A stretch of 64,000 nucleotides of DNA. Source: Whalleya microplaca. Lineage: Eukaryota; Ascomycota; Sordariomycetes; Xylariales; Xylariaceae. The position numbers were made by a program, and so were the translations under genes. The stretch covers positions 1,425,765 to 1,489,764 of the forward strand of contig MU385712.1 in assembly GCA_022497155.1 (NCBI GenBank), given 5' to 3'. The notes under the pieces were generated by a model. It ran no database searches, had not been told where the DNA came from, and was given only the letters and a program-made list of their open reading frames with translations. Positions 33,859 to 44,560 of this stretch are shown here, piece by piece (the stretch's first letter is position 1; every line of letters begins with the position of its first letter).

Positions 33859-36169
33859 TTAGAAAATAACTCGGTAAGCCACGACCGTATGTACTGGAAC
33901 GTCCGATTGTTCTTGAGCGGTAGGGGCAGTCCTACCTTGAAGTGGTAACATTGGATCCGGATTACCTTCTGCGCTACCGCAATTTGCTTCTGCTGTGACT
34001 TTGATGTTCAGGACAATGTGCAGCGCATCAACCGCCCTTTGGGCCTCTTTTGAGGTAGTGCTTGAGTGGGTCCATATGTCTAAAGACCTTTTCAGGAGGG
34101 AAGTGATCTTCTGGATGGCTGGTGCTTCGGTTTCCGTAGGCGTGCTGTTATGTTGCTTCAAATAAATGCAGAGAATGCTCGTCGCTAAAAGAAAGGGATG
34201 TCTCATGATAGACGTGATTCTCCACTGCATCTCACATAGCCGACCCTCAAATTGAGTTTCCTCAAATAATAAGTGCTGATACTCGAGTATTTGCATCGCC
34301 GCTTCCAAGGAAACATCTCGCGAGTAGCTGTAGTCGCCATCAGTGTTCGACTCGGCCAGAAAGTATTTCTTATGCAAGATGATCTGTAATTTGCGGAAGC
34401 TGATGTCTAACCACATCCTCTGAATGATTACTCTTGGAGAGTCAGTGATAAACGGCTTGGTAGATTGGCTTCCTAGGTTTGAAGGTAAGCGTTCGCGTGC
34501 TTCTTGTAGTTGCCGGTCCATGTACAGTATCTCTTCGTAGCTATGCGATCTAGCGTCGGTAGCTATATCACAAACCCGCCTCCCAACATAAGAGATACGA
34601 CTTTTTATGATGGTATATATAACATCGGTTGTCTCTGTTTCGGGACGGGACGGGGGGAGTTCCTTTACTCCCTCGTCGAAATCAGAGTCCATAAGGTTGT
34701 GCGGCTCCTCTGTGTCCACGTGCTGCTGTTGTAGCATACTTGGCAATCCCATTTGAGACGAGAGAGTATGTTCCAGTTGGTTTATTGTGGCCCAAACTCT
34801 TCTTCTCATCTCACCCTCAAACGGTGATATAGTTGGGAAGTTCTTAGGGTCTCTGTGATACCCCATCCTCATGGCAACCTGCACGACTATACTGGCCAGA
34901 ATGGAAATGCCGAAGTTGGTATCTTCACTCATAAAATGCTCAACGACCAGGTAGAGGGTGAGAGTTTCGACGACATGTGGCCCGCCTCTTATATAGTTGC
35001 CCATAGTCAAGCACTGAATGACCTTCTCTCGATATATGTTGACAAGAGCGATTTCATCTTCTTCAGGTATTGTGGCACCTGAACAATGATTCAGAGGTGA
35101 CACTGAGAGGATCCGAGATTCTGTTGCAATACACATAATAGCGAACAAGAGGCCTACCCACATTATCGGCGTCGCTGGAGGATTTGCCCAGAATTGCTCA
35201 TACTCATAGACCCTGTTAGTTTCGAACATAGTTAAGTTCTAGGAGGACCAACCTGTCGAAGGAACTGGGTACGATGTAGAAGGGCTGCGTAACAACATTA
35301 ATCACTGTCCATGACAATAGGAGACAGAGTGTGACTGACCTGGGGCCATATCCAATGCGCTAAAGTATCTAGCTAATAGTCGGTCGACCACGGCCTGCGG
35401 TGGAATTGCACTCAGGATTTCTGCTTTAGAGGCATGGGTAAAGTGACCATAAAGCAGTAGTGGGCCAGGACGAGAATCTACCGCTAGCTGCCGCGGATTT
35501 TGAAATTCTTGCCTCTCCGTGCATGATCCCGTGTTGAAGTAATCCTTTAGGTCGGCAATGCTGTCTAAAAGAGCAGCCCAGTGCGTACTATCGACGTAGT
35601 TGACTCCGCCGGGGCTATTTGTTAGTCTCCCACATTCAGATGGTTTTGGTGACCCCTTTGGCCCAAGAGAATCGGCATTGCGCAAGTCCTGGCTCGGAAG
35701 TGAGGCAAAAGTCTCGGCTGGTCCTGAGTTGATAACGGATGTTGAGGTTGCAGTTGGCAGGCCACGCTGATCTTTCGTCCTTGCTTGTTGCATGAGGTCA
35801 AGTGCAAGACTCTCAAGGTCACGAATGCGATCCTGCAAATTACGGCGGTGATGGTCTCTACTTGAAGGCCGTAGTGACATATATGAAGGATAAATGCATG
35901 CTAATCCACGGTTGCAACATGTTTTGCACGGTTGCTGACGGTCACACTTCACCCTGAATACGTGTAAGTGGATTATGAAAAGGGTCACTGATATTAGATA
36001 GTACGTACTTGCGCTGTCTACAAAGGTTGCAAGAAAGCTGAGGCTTATCTCGGCGACGACTTGGGGGAGGTAAAGGACGCTCTCTGGTAGGGCTTGCTGA
36101 GACGATCCCTGTTGAGTCTGGAGTGACCTGAGTGGGGCTAGATGCGTGATGCCTCTCTGGCTCGGACAT
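33859..36169 (-). CDS. Zn2Cys6 transcription factor with fungal-specific regulatory domain
   Basis: Four exons (36169-36009, 35953-35340, 35284-35253, 35202-33859) with introns of 55, 55 and 50 bases give 716 residues. Exons 1-2 join to form the cluster CX2CX6CX5CX2CX6C (CNLCRQRKVKC ... CKTCCNRGLAC), a DNA-binding binuclear zinc motif. A coiled-coil-like linker (RRNLQDRIRDLESLALDLMQ) follows. The 32-base third exon encodes LLHRTQFLRQ and joins exon 4 to give FLRQYEQFWANPPATPIMW, the signature of the fungal_trans regulatory domain, which continues through MGYHRDPKNFPTISPFEGEM and RRRVWATI. The frame is intact only with the micro-exon included. The target genes are unknown; no pathway cluster sits beside it. 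Confidence 0.92.
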
Positions 36170-38243
36170 AATTAAGGTAGCAATGTGGAATCTATTGCGT
36201 CTGAATTTCACTTCTTTGTATAGGGAAGAGCCGAGAGAAAGTCACTGGGAATTAGTGGTGATAGCATGTAGTTGTTGCCGCTCACCGTCCGCGACCCTCC
36301 GACCCTCCGACCATCCGATCCTCCTGCTGTAGTTTAAGACTCCACCGTCCACTCCCCCTGAATGCCCCCACCTCTTAACAACCTCCATCATCATCATTTG
36401 GCAGGTATACGAGAGGAGACGAGGCCCAATATGGTTCCCCAAACGTAAGCTAGGCCAAAGTTCTATCAAGTTAATCTTGACATATTCCTGCAATATAGAG
36501 CGTAGTAGGTGGTCTATTAGAAATAAAATAAAATAAAACTAACCCCTCCCGATTATGTATGTAAATAGCCTCCCCAAGGCTCATTATTTCTACCTTATGC
36601 CTAATTTTTATTAAAGTTCAACCTTTCTCAAACCCTAATAGTCTCAATAACTCGACTCCTCAACGCATCTCTACGATATTTGTTCTACTGTGTAGTCGGC
36701 TCATCTATACTTGCTCTCATGCCAGAGCTCTACCGCCTCCTAACCTCGCCCTTATCATTGGCTGCGCCTTGAGTCCCGTCATCGTAATTTGAATGGTGTC
36801 TCGATTCGTACGCAGCTCTGCGGCATGGCTATCTGCGCCCATTGGGGGTGGCCCTATGAGCAAATTGATACCGAACGAGAAACGTGGCTAAAAACGATAG
36901 TGTTTGGCATAAGGCCTCGTTTGGGTCGACAACACGTTATTCACTTAAATTACATAGGTGAACTGTTATTGGCTTCTAGGTGGTTGTACCTACTATTAGA
37001 GGACCCATGGCGAAACCTATTAGCTAGGCCATTCTGCCGATTGCCATCATGGCATGGCAAGTCAATACACTAGGCGTTGCGATATCAAGTAGCATTAGCC
37101 GCCATGAACCTACAGAGCGGCGTGGCATCAGCCACAGCTATGGTTGACATGCATAAGACTAATGTAGTCGAAAGATTAGTTTCACGCAAAGAGTGTGAAC
37201 GAGTGTGTCCATGAGAATAAGGTTATGAGGATGAGCCATAGTTAGCTTGGAAGGGGTTACTGCAATGAGAGCTTTCCGACATTATAGTCTTATCGAGAGA
37301 GAGAGATTGGCTATTAGAGTTATCTTTAATCCGATCACGACTGTTTCTTATTCATAGATCAGATCTGGAGATACGTATTAAATTCTTCTCATATTCCGCC
37401 AATCTACACACCTTGAACAGGGGTAAGGCCAGCTGACTAAGAGCTAAAACAGAGCCAAGAGCGAATCTCGCCTGAAGCTTAGATATTGCACTGATAGCTT
37501 ACACGATCTTTCAATTAAACCTCAATTTTCCTCTTATGGGTTTCCACGTCACGTTCATGTTGCCCGAATATTTGTGTTCTTATGTTAAAATAAATGGCAT
37601 CCTTGTCTAATTGCATAACTGGATAGTGGGGTTTATTAAATACCTACATAACAGGACATAATTTTGAGTTGGAACCGAGCTGAAAACAACATCGTTGCCG
37701 ATGACCCGGTCGCAAGATCACGCCAAGGAGAACAACCCCTGACAGTCAATCAAAATAGGAGGCCGGGGTTACCGGATAGAAACCAACACGGGGTAGTCTA
37801 AACTGCAATCATACCAAGCGCGCATCTGCCCCCTGTCCTTATCTCTCATCGTCATCAGCACCTCTCATAATCTCTGAATTACATATGTTTCAAATGCTCT
37901 TCCGCCAACATCCAGAAAGCAGCAAGAGACGAAACACCCATAAGGAGTAGATGGGTTGTTCAAGATGCGCTTGTCCGCGATTCCCACGGCGTGGAAACAG
38001 CTTCCAGGCTTACACAAAGCAGTCACAATTTTCGTGCTATCGGGCGTAATAATCTGTAGGTTGATCATGGCGCTTACTTAGCCTTACCAGTCACCATGTT
38101 TGACAGCACACCGGTGACAGCCTTAAAACTGACATAAAGGGGACACAGTGACTCTCTTCCATTCCAGCCCAATAGATCCTCGCGAACAATGGGAACGCAT
38201 CGCGCACTCGCAGTCCTCTTCGACAAAGCCTGTAGCAGGCGGC
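36170..38243. other. Intergenic region
   Basis: About 2 kb upstream of the transcription factor and of the plus-strand SGNH gene. No supported gene except a doubtful 67-codon frame at 37865-38068. Confidence 0.45.
37865..38068 (-). CDS. Doubtful small cysteine-bearing ORF
   Basis: An ATG in a fair context opens 67 codons with five Cys residues (ALCKPGSCFHAVG, YGCFVSCCFLDVG). There is no signal peptide in this exon; a 5' exon may exist but none was found. No family recognised. Confidence 0.25.
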   Translation of the reverse strand: MINLQIITPDSTKIVTALCKPGSCFHAVGIADKRILNNPSTPYGCFVSCCFLDVGGRAFETYVIQRL

Positions 38244-39092
38244 ATGCCTCTGCGAGTGATGTGCATAGGCGCCTCGATGACGCTCGGTGAGCACTCGACG
38301 GGGGAGCTTGGCTACCGGAAGCAAATTCGAGACTGGCTCGTCTCGCTGGGCAACCCAGTCAACTATGTCGGAGCGGTAAGTTTCCCAGTATTAGGTTCAC
38401 ATACAAGCCTTCTCTTCAGCGCGCTAACTGTCGCGTGCTTCTAGAACCGATTCGGCGACTTCAAAGACAACGACGTACAAGCATTTGGTGCCCAGCCAAT
38501 CAAGCCGACGCTCGATCGCGCCCGAGAAATCGTACCGCAGACCCAACCAAACCTGATCCTGATCAATGCCGGATCCAGCGATTGCTTCCAGTTGGACCAC
38601 TGGGGACCAGCGTACATCTTGCAGAGCATGCGCGACTTGGTCGATTTCCTGCTGGAAGCATCGCCGCGGGCTACTATTATCATGTCGACCATTATAACGA
38701 GTCCCTGGGAGGGCACGGAAGCCTGCGTCACGAGCGCCAACGCGCAGATCCGCCAGGTCGCCATCGATCTCATGCGCGAGGGCAAACCGATCGCCATGGC
38801 GGAAATGCATTGGGACCAGGGTATGCCGAACCGTACGTTACTCGAGGATATCGGGCCCGACGGTATGCATCCCACAGACCTGGGCTACTTCAAGATGGGG
38901 GACATATTCATGGAGAAGATCCGTGAAGTCGAGGCGAAGGGCTTCTTGCAAGCCCCGGTGCAGAACGACGTCCCTGAAGATGGCGATGCCGAGCGAGATG
39001 CCGAGGAAGCACGATTAAAGGAAGGTGGAATGCCAGAGCAAGATCGTAGGTCGGGAAGGGCATCCAAGAGGCGACGCTGGACTGGGCAATAA
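38244..39092 (+). CDS. SGNH hydrolase with atypical block motifs, no signal peptide
   Basis: Two exons (38244-38375, 38445-39092) with a 69-base intron (GTAAGT, branch GCTAAC, acceptor TTCTAG) give 259 residues. ATG 38244 begins MPLRVMCIGASMTLGE. Block I is GAS instead of GDS with the probable nucleophile Ser11. Block III is NAGSSD where GxND is usual. Block V is intact as DGMHPTDLGY, with the catalytic Asp and His. The GAS/GSSD pattern is common in fungal SGNH hydrolases. The C-terminus is charged and ends SKRRRWTGQ. The frame stays open upstream of 38244 without an ATG, so a 5' exon with a signal peptide cannot be excluded. The substrate is unknown; it differs from the CE3 enzyme at 14.6 kb. 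Confidence 0.85.
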
Positions 39093-39507
39093 ACGATGTG
39101 GAGAAAAGCATATTGGCACGACCTTATGGCATTGTATTGTATGGAGTTAACCGGTCGGTCTCCTACTTCATTGCGAGCGACGTACCTAAAGATTCTACGA
39201 TTTCGGCCTGGTGGTATAGATCATAGAGCAAGCTCTTAGACTTTGGCCAGGATTACAAGGCAGAATTTGGGATCAGCATCTTCCAAAATGGTAGACTGTA
39301 CTTCGAAAATAGGAGAGGGAAGGGTTAGATGATATTGCACGAAGCTCCATATGGGCGTGTGATACTATGATATAATCCCAGGACGGATCATCATCAAAGC
39401 CTCACCCGTCAACCGTCACAACTCATTAGGTCCCTCGCTCATCCAAAAGATGCGTAGTATGACGATATCCTTAGAAGCGATAGAAAACGCGACCTCTGTC
39501 CCATGTC
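39093..39507. other. Convergent intergenic spacer
   Basis: It lies between the 3' ends of the SGNH gene (plus) and the secreted cysteine-bearing protein gene (minus). No feature seen. Confidence 0.5.
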
Positions 39508-40218
39508 CTATAATTCTTTCTTACACGCGGTGGAGGGTTTTGGTTTAGTAGGACAGGTCTGAGAGGTCTTAGGGTGGTGTATGAAATCGATCGTGAACGT
39601 TCCTTTTACCTCCTCACGGCCGGAATTGACCCTGACGTCGCCAGTGCCTCCACGACCATGACATCTCGTGAAGATCTCATCGAATATCTCCCTACATACT
39701 GTGCCGAACTGCCCCGCTTTGAACCATCCAAGGTGGTCGAAGGTGATGTCCCAGAATGCCCTGCAATCGTCACCACCACATATCGAGTCTATGGCCCACG
39801 CCTGGGCATGCACGATGAATTTATCCTCGATTTGAGACGCCCAAGAGCAAAAGTTTTCCTTCGAGTCTTCGAAGGTCGGTTGGTCGCCGAAGACTGTGTT
39901 GCAGGCAACATGCCTAACCGCGGCAGTGAACCCCCGACCCTCGAGATCTCGAAGTTGAAGTGCCTGCTCTGTGCCATTTGCCCAGGCCATCCTGCCCTCG
40001 ACTACCTCTCTTTGAACCCAGTCATGATACTCCAGTCCGTCTCTCTTCGGAAGGCTGACCTCGATGTCTCTCTGGTCCAGTGGGACGGCCATGGCCTACA
40101 CATGTTAGAATCTCTTTGCTCAACATCTCCTCAAGGATACTTCTCTCGTTGCCAAACATACCAGTGCACTGAATGTGCTAGCGACAACTACAGCCGCTAC
40201 CTGGGCTGCGTACTTCAT
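39508..40218 (-). CDS. Secreted cysteine-bearing protein, candidate effector or killer-like fold
   Basis: Two exons (40218-40162, 40095-39508) with a 66-base intron (GTATGT, branch TCTAAC, acceptor TGTAG) give 214 residues. Exon 1 encodes only the signal peptide MKYAAQVAAVVVASTFSAL. After it comes a short pro-region ending LPKR, a possible Kex2 site, then a mature domain with eight Cys: HVACNT, NFCSW, DSICGGDDCRAFW, TVCREIFDEIFTRCHG and two near the C-terminus (QTC, TAC). The C..I..I..C helix followed by Gly-rich turn and FTIDF strand resembles small secreted proteins of the fungal KP4/effector type, but I cannot assign it to a named family. Likely extracellular; role in interaction or competition is inference. 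The opposite strand is also open but has no ATG start. Confidence 0.7.
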
Positions 40219-40985
40219 GTTTGAGGTCGACAGAGTCTAATATTTATTCACGAACATTGATATAGTTCATGGATGTCATTACGACGGCCTTAAAGACCGA
40301 GGAAGTTGATTCGCAGGGGGTATTGGCCTCCTTAAATAGATACACCTCTCTGCACTGTAGTGGACTGATCAGCCTAAGGGCCAACTCTATCCATCCCAAC
40401 TGTCATTGTACATTACGATCTTGGAAGATCATTCGGTAGAATGATATCGGATCATGCTCCTTTCTTCCTTCGTAAAGACCTTCCTCTCTTTTTTTACATC
40501 AAAATCCACCTTTGGAATCATTTATGGCTGGCCTTGTGGTGACCGAGGGCCACAATTTATAGAATAAGCTTGGATAGATAGTTTTTCGTCCCCGTACGTT
40601 GGCAAATTCATCACCATCATTCTCACCGAGGGCCACAAGGCTGTTGCCACAACTCCACCGCGTTACGCGATGGAATCCCAAGCTTGTGCATCGAGCAAAA
40701 TCTTCAATATGCTTTCGAGCCAAATTTGTTACTTAAGACTCTAACCAAAGCCATATTACTATCTCTTCAGCCTGTCAGTCATTGCAAAGCCTCCACCAAT
40801 CTAGGGCAACATTGGTTCTAACGTGGACTAGATGCTCCATGAGCGAGCTAATCGTAATGAGGACATCTGGTTCCCTTCCCGTCGGGACCTTCCGTCGACC
40901 CAACAACCTGAGCCTATGAAGTATTATAAATAGTATGCGTTACGTAACGACCCGCTATGCTAGGGCCAAATTAAGCTATAATTGC
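40219..40985. other. Intergenic, promoter of secreted protein gene
   Basis: No supported ORF. It ends at the TA next to the AT-rich transposon. Confidence 0.45.
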
Positions 40986-40987
40986 TA

Positions 40988-42152
40988 CCATAGATCCCGA
41001 GGTCACGGGCCACCCCTAGTGGCGGGACCGCAAAAATCAACGGTTTATATATAAAAGTCACCATTTTTAACAAGTTATCATAAGCTATATATATAATTTA
41101 AAATTAAGCGGCCATTTATTTTATATATTTTAACGGTTAATATATATTATAAACAATATAAAAAAATAATTAATAGATTATATTAAGCTTATATAATTAA
41201 ATAAAGTCAACGAAATTTATAAAAAAATAAAAATAAAAGTTTAATTTTAAATAATAAATTAAGGAAAAATCGTAAAATTATACGGGTTTTTTATTAATAT
41301 AAAATAAAGTTATAATTATAATAAAAGATTTTTTTAAAATTTTTAAATACTTTATTTTACTATATAATTTTAAATATTATAAATAATATTTATTATATAA
41401 AATATTTATATTTAACGTTAATTTTAAAAATAAAAAAAATCGGAAAAAATAATTTTAAAATTATATTAAGCTATATAAATATAAAATAATATTATTTTTA
41501 AATCAAATTTTAAATCCGAGTTATATTAAAGCGTATATAAAAAATGTCTTAAAAGTGGAGTAAAAGTGGAGACTTTTTACTATGGGAAAAATACCGAAAA
41601 ACTTTAAACTTTAATATAAAATTACTTACATTAAAATTTTAACTTTTTCTTTTTAATTCATATTATTTTAACTATAATATATTTCATAAAAATTACCTTT
41701 TATTAAACATTATTTTATTTTATTTTTAAACTTTAATAATAAAGTCGATTTATTTAATATATTTATAATATTATATTTTATTATAAATATCATAAATATA
41801 TAAAACTATTTTCTATTTTTATTAAATATATATATATAAATATTTAAAAATATTTATTACCATTTTTTTAATTTTATTTTCGATTTAATATATATTATTT
41901 AAGATAATAATTTTTATATATTAAACTTTATTATCTTTAAATATATTTAAACTATATATATAATTTTTTAAAATTTCCAATCCCATTTTTAAATTACTAT
42001 TTTACCATTAAAATACTTATATTTAAAGTATTAGATTTATATCTATTAAAGTAAAGTTATAATAGCTTGTAAAAAACAGTAAGTTTTGTATAAAAATGGC
42101 TGATTTTTGCGGTCCCGGCACTAGGGATGGCCCGTGACCTCGGGACCCATGG
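40988..42152. mobile_element. 1165 bp AT-rich element with pogo-type inverted ends
   Basis: Inverted ends of about 55 bases (left 40988 onward, right ending 42152) begin CCATRGRTCCCGAGGTCACG and include GCGGTCCCGGCAC in the right-end orientation. TA flanks both sides (40986-40987 and 42153-42154). The interior is extremely AT-rich with no open frame, as after heavy RIP. The ends match the element at the start of the window, so both belong to one Fot1/pogo-like family. It is either an internally deleted copy or a MITE-like derivative. Confidence 0.85.
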
Positions 42153-42154
42153 TA

Positions 42155-43307
42155 CATAACTTAATCTAGATAACATCGCCAGAGGCCCCACCCGCCGCCT
42201 CTAACAACTCCAGATCACATTGTTATAAGAGGACAGACATTGGGACTAAAATATTTATCATAGCCCTACGGCTACCTACTCTAAAGTGACGGTTTCCTTT
42301 CCCTTTTCTGGATCAGAATAACAGCGGTTAGATCGTAAGAAGTACTTCAATAAAGAATCTAACATTCTATTTATACACTATTGTATGTTGTATGCTTGAT
42401 GTTACGGTTGTTCCAGTAAAGTTGTGATAATATGTCACCCAATGGTACCACTGAATATATAAAGTTTTTTTTTAACAAAGAGCCTGGATGGACATCCTCC
42501 CCTTCCTCGCAATCGCATTATGGAACTCATATTTAGGCCCGAGGCAAGCTCCGCTGGTCGTCAAGACTTGGCATCATCCTATGGCCTGTTCTATTTATGG
42601 GCTTCTACGCGTAAGGCAACACCCAGAGACTCAAGGTAAAAATCAGACTCGCGTTAAAAGATTAAAGTTATCAACACTACTCTCTGGAGAATGACAGCTG
42701 ATAACTACTATGAGGAGACTTCGACGTGATTACCACTAATTGTATCACCAGAGCGTTATGGTGGCGAGTCACCTGCTGGTAACAGCCGCATGCACTGTAT
42801 CTGAATACTACACGCCAGTCATTCCAAATGGTAATAGACCATATGTCAGATAATTGGAGCATCAGGATTCAATCCCAAGTCCGACCAAAAGTCACCTGAT
42901 GTAGTGGTAGACAATTATTATTCCTCAACTCAGAATAAGCGATAATCGTGATTAGTACGCTATCCCCCTAGATATCCTCACTGTTATTACCCTCCTTTGG
43001 CTTGGATGCGGCACCATATTTATAGAGTATGATTCAAGTTTCTCGATATTTAAACGTTTTCATTTTGATCTCCTAGAGAAAAGTACTGTCAATAGTTAGG
43101 CGTTTAAAACACCTACAACTTATCGCAAGTGTTTCAACACCACTGTCTATAGAACCTCAGCAACATCTCGAAAGAAACCTCTAGGACATTTGCAACCTAT
43201 TATTACGATTCGCGGACAGAATCAACGAGCAGGTGCTACCATTTGTGATGGCAGACCATGTGGTGACTTTGAGAGTTGTATTATTGATGGTCTCTCCAGG
43301 ACTGACA
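42155..43307. other. Transposon-flanking region, no gene seen
   Basis: Lies between two mobile elements. Its right part is probably LTR sequence of the gypsy relic that the MULE-like element interrupted. No supported ORF. Confidence 0.4.
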
Positions 43308-43317
43308 GTCCTGGTGG

Positions 43318-43795
43318 CGAAACGGCTATTTTCACTGTGAAATCCGTTATTATCACGGTGGTCGTAGCTTAGACTAGTGACAACTTCCCTCAGTACTTTC
43401 AAGTAGGAAATGAATGTACCTTTTCTATTGAAAGGTTTCCCTTACCAACTAGTTATAACACTTGTCGCTGGAGGCAATCACTATAACTGAATTTGTTGAT
43501 ACTAGCCTGTCATATAAAAGGCTTGATTTTTCTTTTTGAAAAATTAAATTAAACAATGTGCGCGTTTGGATTTTATTGCTGTCTTTAAGAAATTGGATCC
43601 CCTTAAGGCTTTTGCTAATAACATTATCGACAGCACCTTGACTGCTTGAATGGCTATGTGAGGGTAAGAGATGGTACATCTATTTATTAGTGACATGTAC
43701 TAGGGGCTAGGTATATCTTATATTTTATTATATTTAGCTGAATGAGCTTAGACCACCGTGATAATAACGGATTTCACAGTGAAAATAGCCGCTTC
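43318..43795. mobile_element. 478 bp MULE-like non-autonomous element
   Basis: The first 46 bases (43318-43363) and the reverse complement of the last 46 (43750-43795) differ at one position; they begin CGAARCGGCTATTTTCACTG. The direct repeat GTCCTGGTGG flanks the element on both sides (43308-43317 and 43796-43805), a 10-base target duplication in the range of Mutator-like elements. The interior has no transposase. The insertion site appears to be inside the LTR of the neighbouring gypsy relic. Caveat: the flank itself is partly palindromic (CTCTCCAGGAC near GTCCTGGTGGAGAG), so part of the duplication might be pre-existing. Confidence 0.65.
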
Positions 43796-43852
43796 GTCCT
43801 GGTGGAGAGCTATCTAAGGACGGAGTATCCAGCCTAACCTGCCAGGGGCGAT

Positions 43853-44560
43853 CCTGACAACTGCCCCCCCCCGGAAAAAGCTCAGACGTCCTCGTCTGAT
43901 CTATGGTATGCCTTGTTGTCTTATAAATTCCTTTTTCGTATGTCGAAATTTATGTTATTCTTTGGAACTTCCAGAGCTGAAAGGGCTCCTGCAGGTTTTA
44001 AACCCAAAGTAATCCCGTTCGGGGATTTCCCTAGTACAAACGATTTCGTATTATGAAGCTGGTGTTATAAAAAAGAAATAATGTCGACTTAAGGTGCGTC
44101 TGACGCTTGTACGCAATATCTTATAGCTATCTCTATATCTTGGTTTCGCCGTTCAGTTTGTCCGTCCGTCTGCGGGTGCTATACTATAGAGTACTTAAGG
44201 GTTGTGCCCATCCTGGCAAATATAGTCTGCCAGAATTCGGACAGGAATTTGGAATCCCTATCCGATATAATGCTTCTTGGTATCCCCCAGTCGTATAGCT
44301 GGAGTGCCCGGATAAAAACCCTATGTTTGCCATAATAATCTTATGACTCAAGTTTAAGCCAGCGTAATGTTTCGAGAATAAAAAAAGAGTTCTCTTTGTC
44401 CTTCTGTAGATCATATATCAAGAGACCATTTAACCAGGGGACAATTTTAAGCACATCTTTATGGATCAATCTGTAGAGCAGGTCGTCGAAGATAGGCCTT
44501 CTCTTTGTCACCATTCCTACCGTGGTAACTAGGACATATGTTCCTAGACTATCCAAAGCC
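43853..44560 (-). mobile_element. Ty3/gypsy retrotransposon relic: integrase fragment, PPT and LTR start
   Basis: The minus strand encodes an integrase core: KHRVFIRALQLYDWGIPRSI, ISDRDSKFLSEFWQTIF, then KYSIV, a TAG stop, and HPQTDGQTER. This is the ISDRD...HPQTDGQSER signature of gypsy elements, with the stop where YHPQTDG is expected. Farther on, GKSPNGITLGLKPAGAL resembles the GKSPNEI block of the integrase C-terminus after an internal deletion. A polypurine tract (G9, 43864-43872 on the opposite strand) is followed by TGTCAGG at 43859, the probable start of the 3' LTR. No reverse transcriptase is left upstream. The element is dead and RIP-like. Confidence 0.75.

Noticed and set aside
39574..40224. 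216-codon open frame on the plus strand
   Set aside because: It begins with GTG, not ATG, and lies opposite the two-exon secreted protein whose signal peptide and splice sites are better supported.
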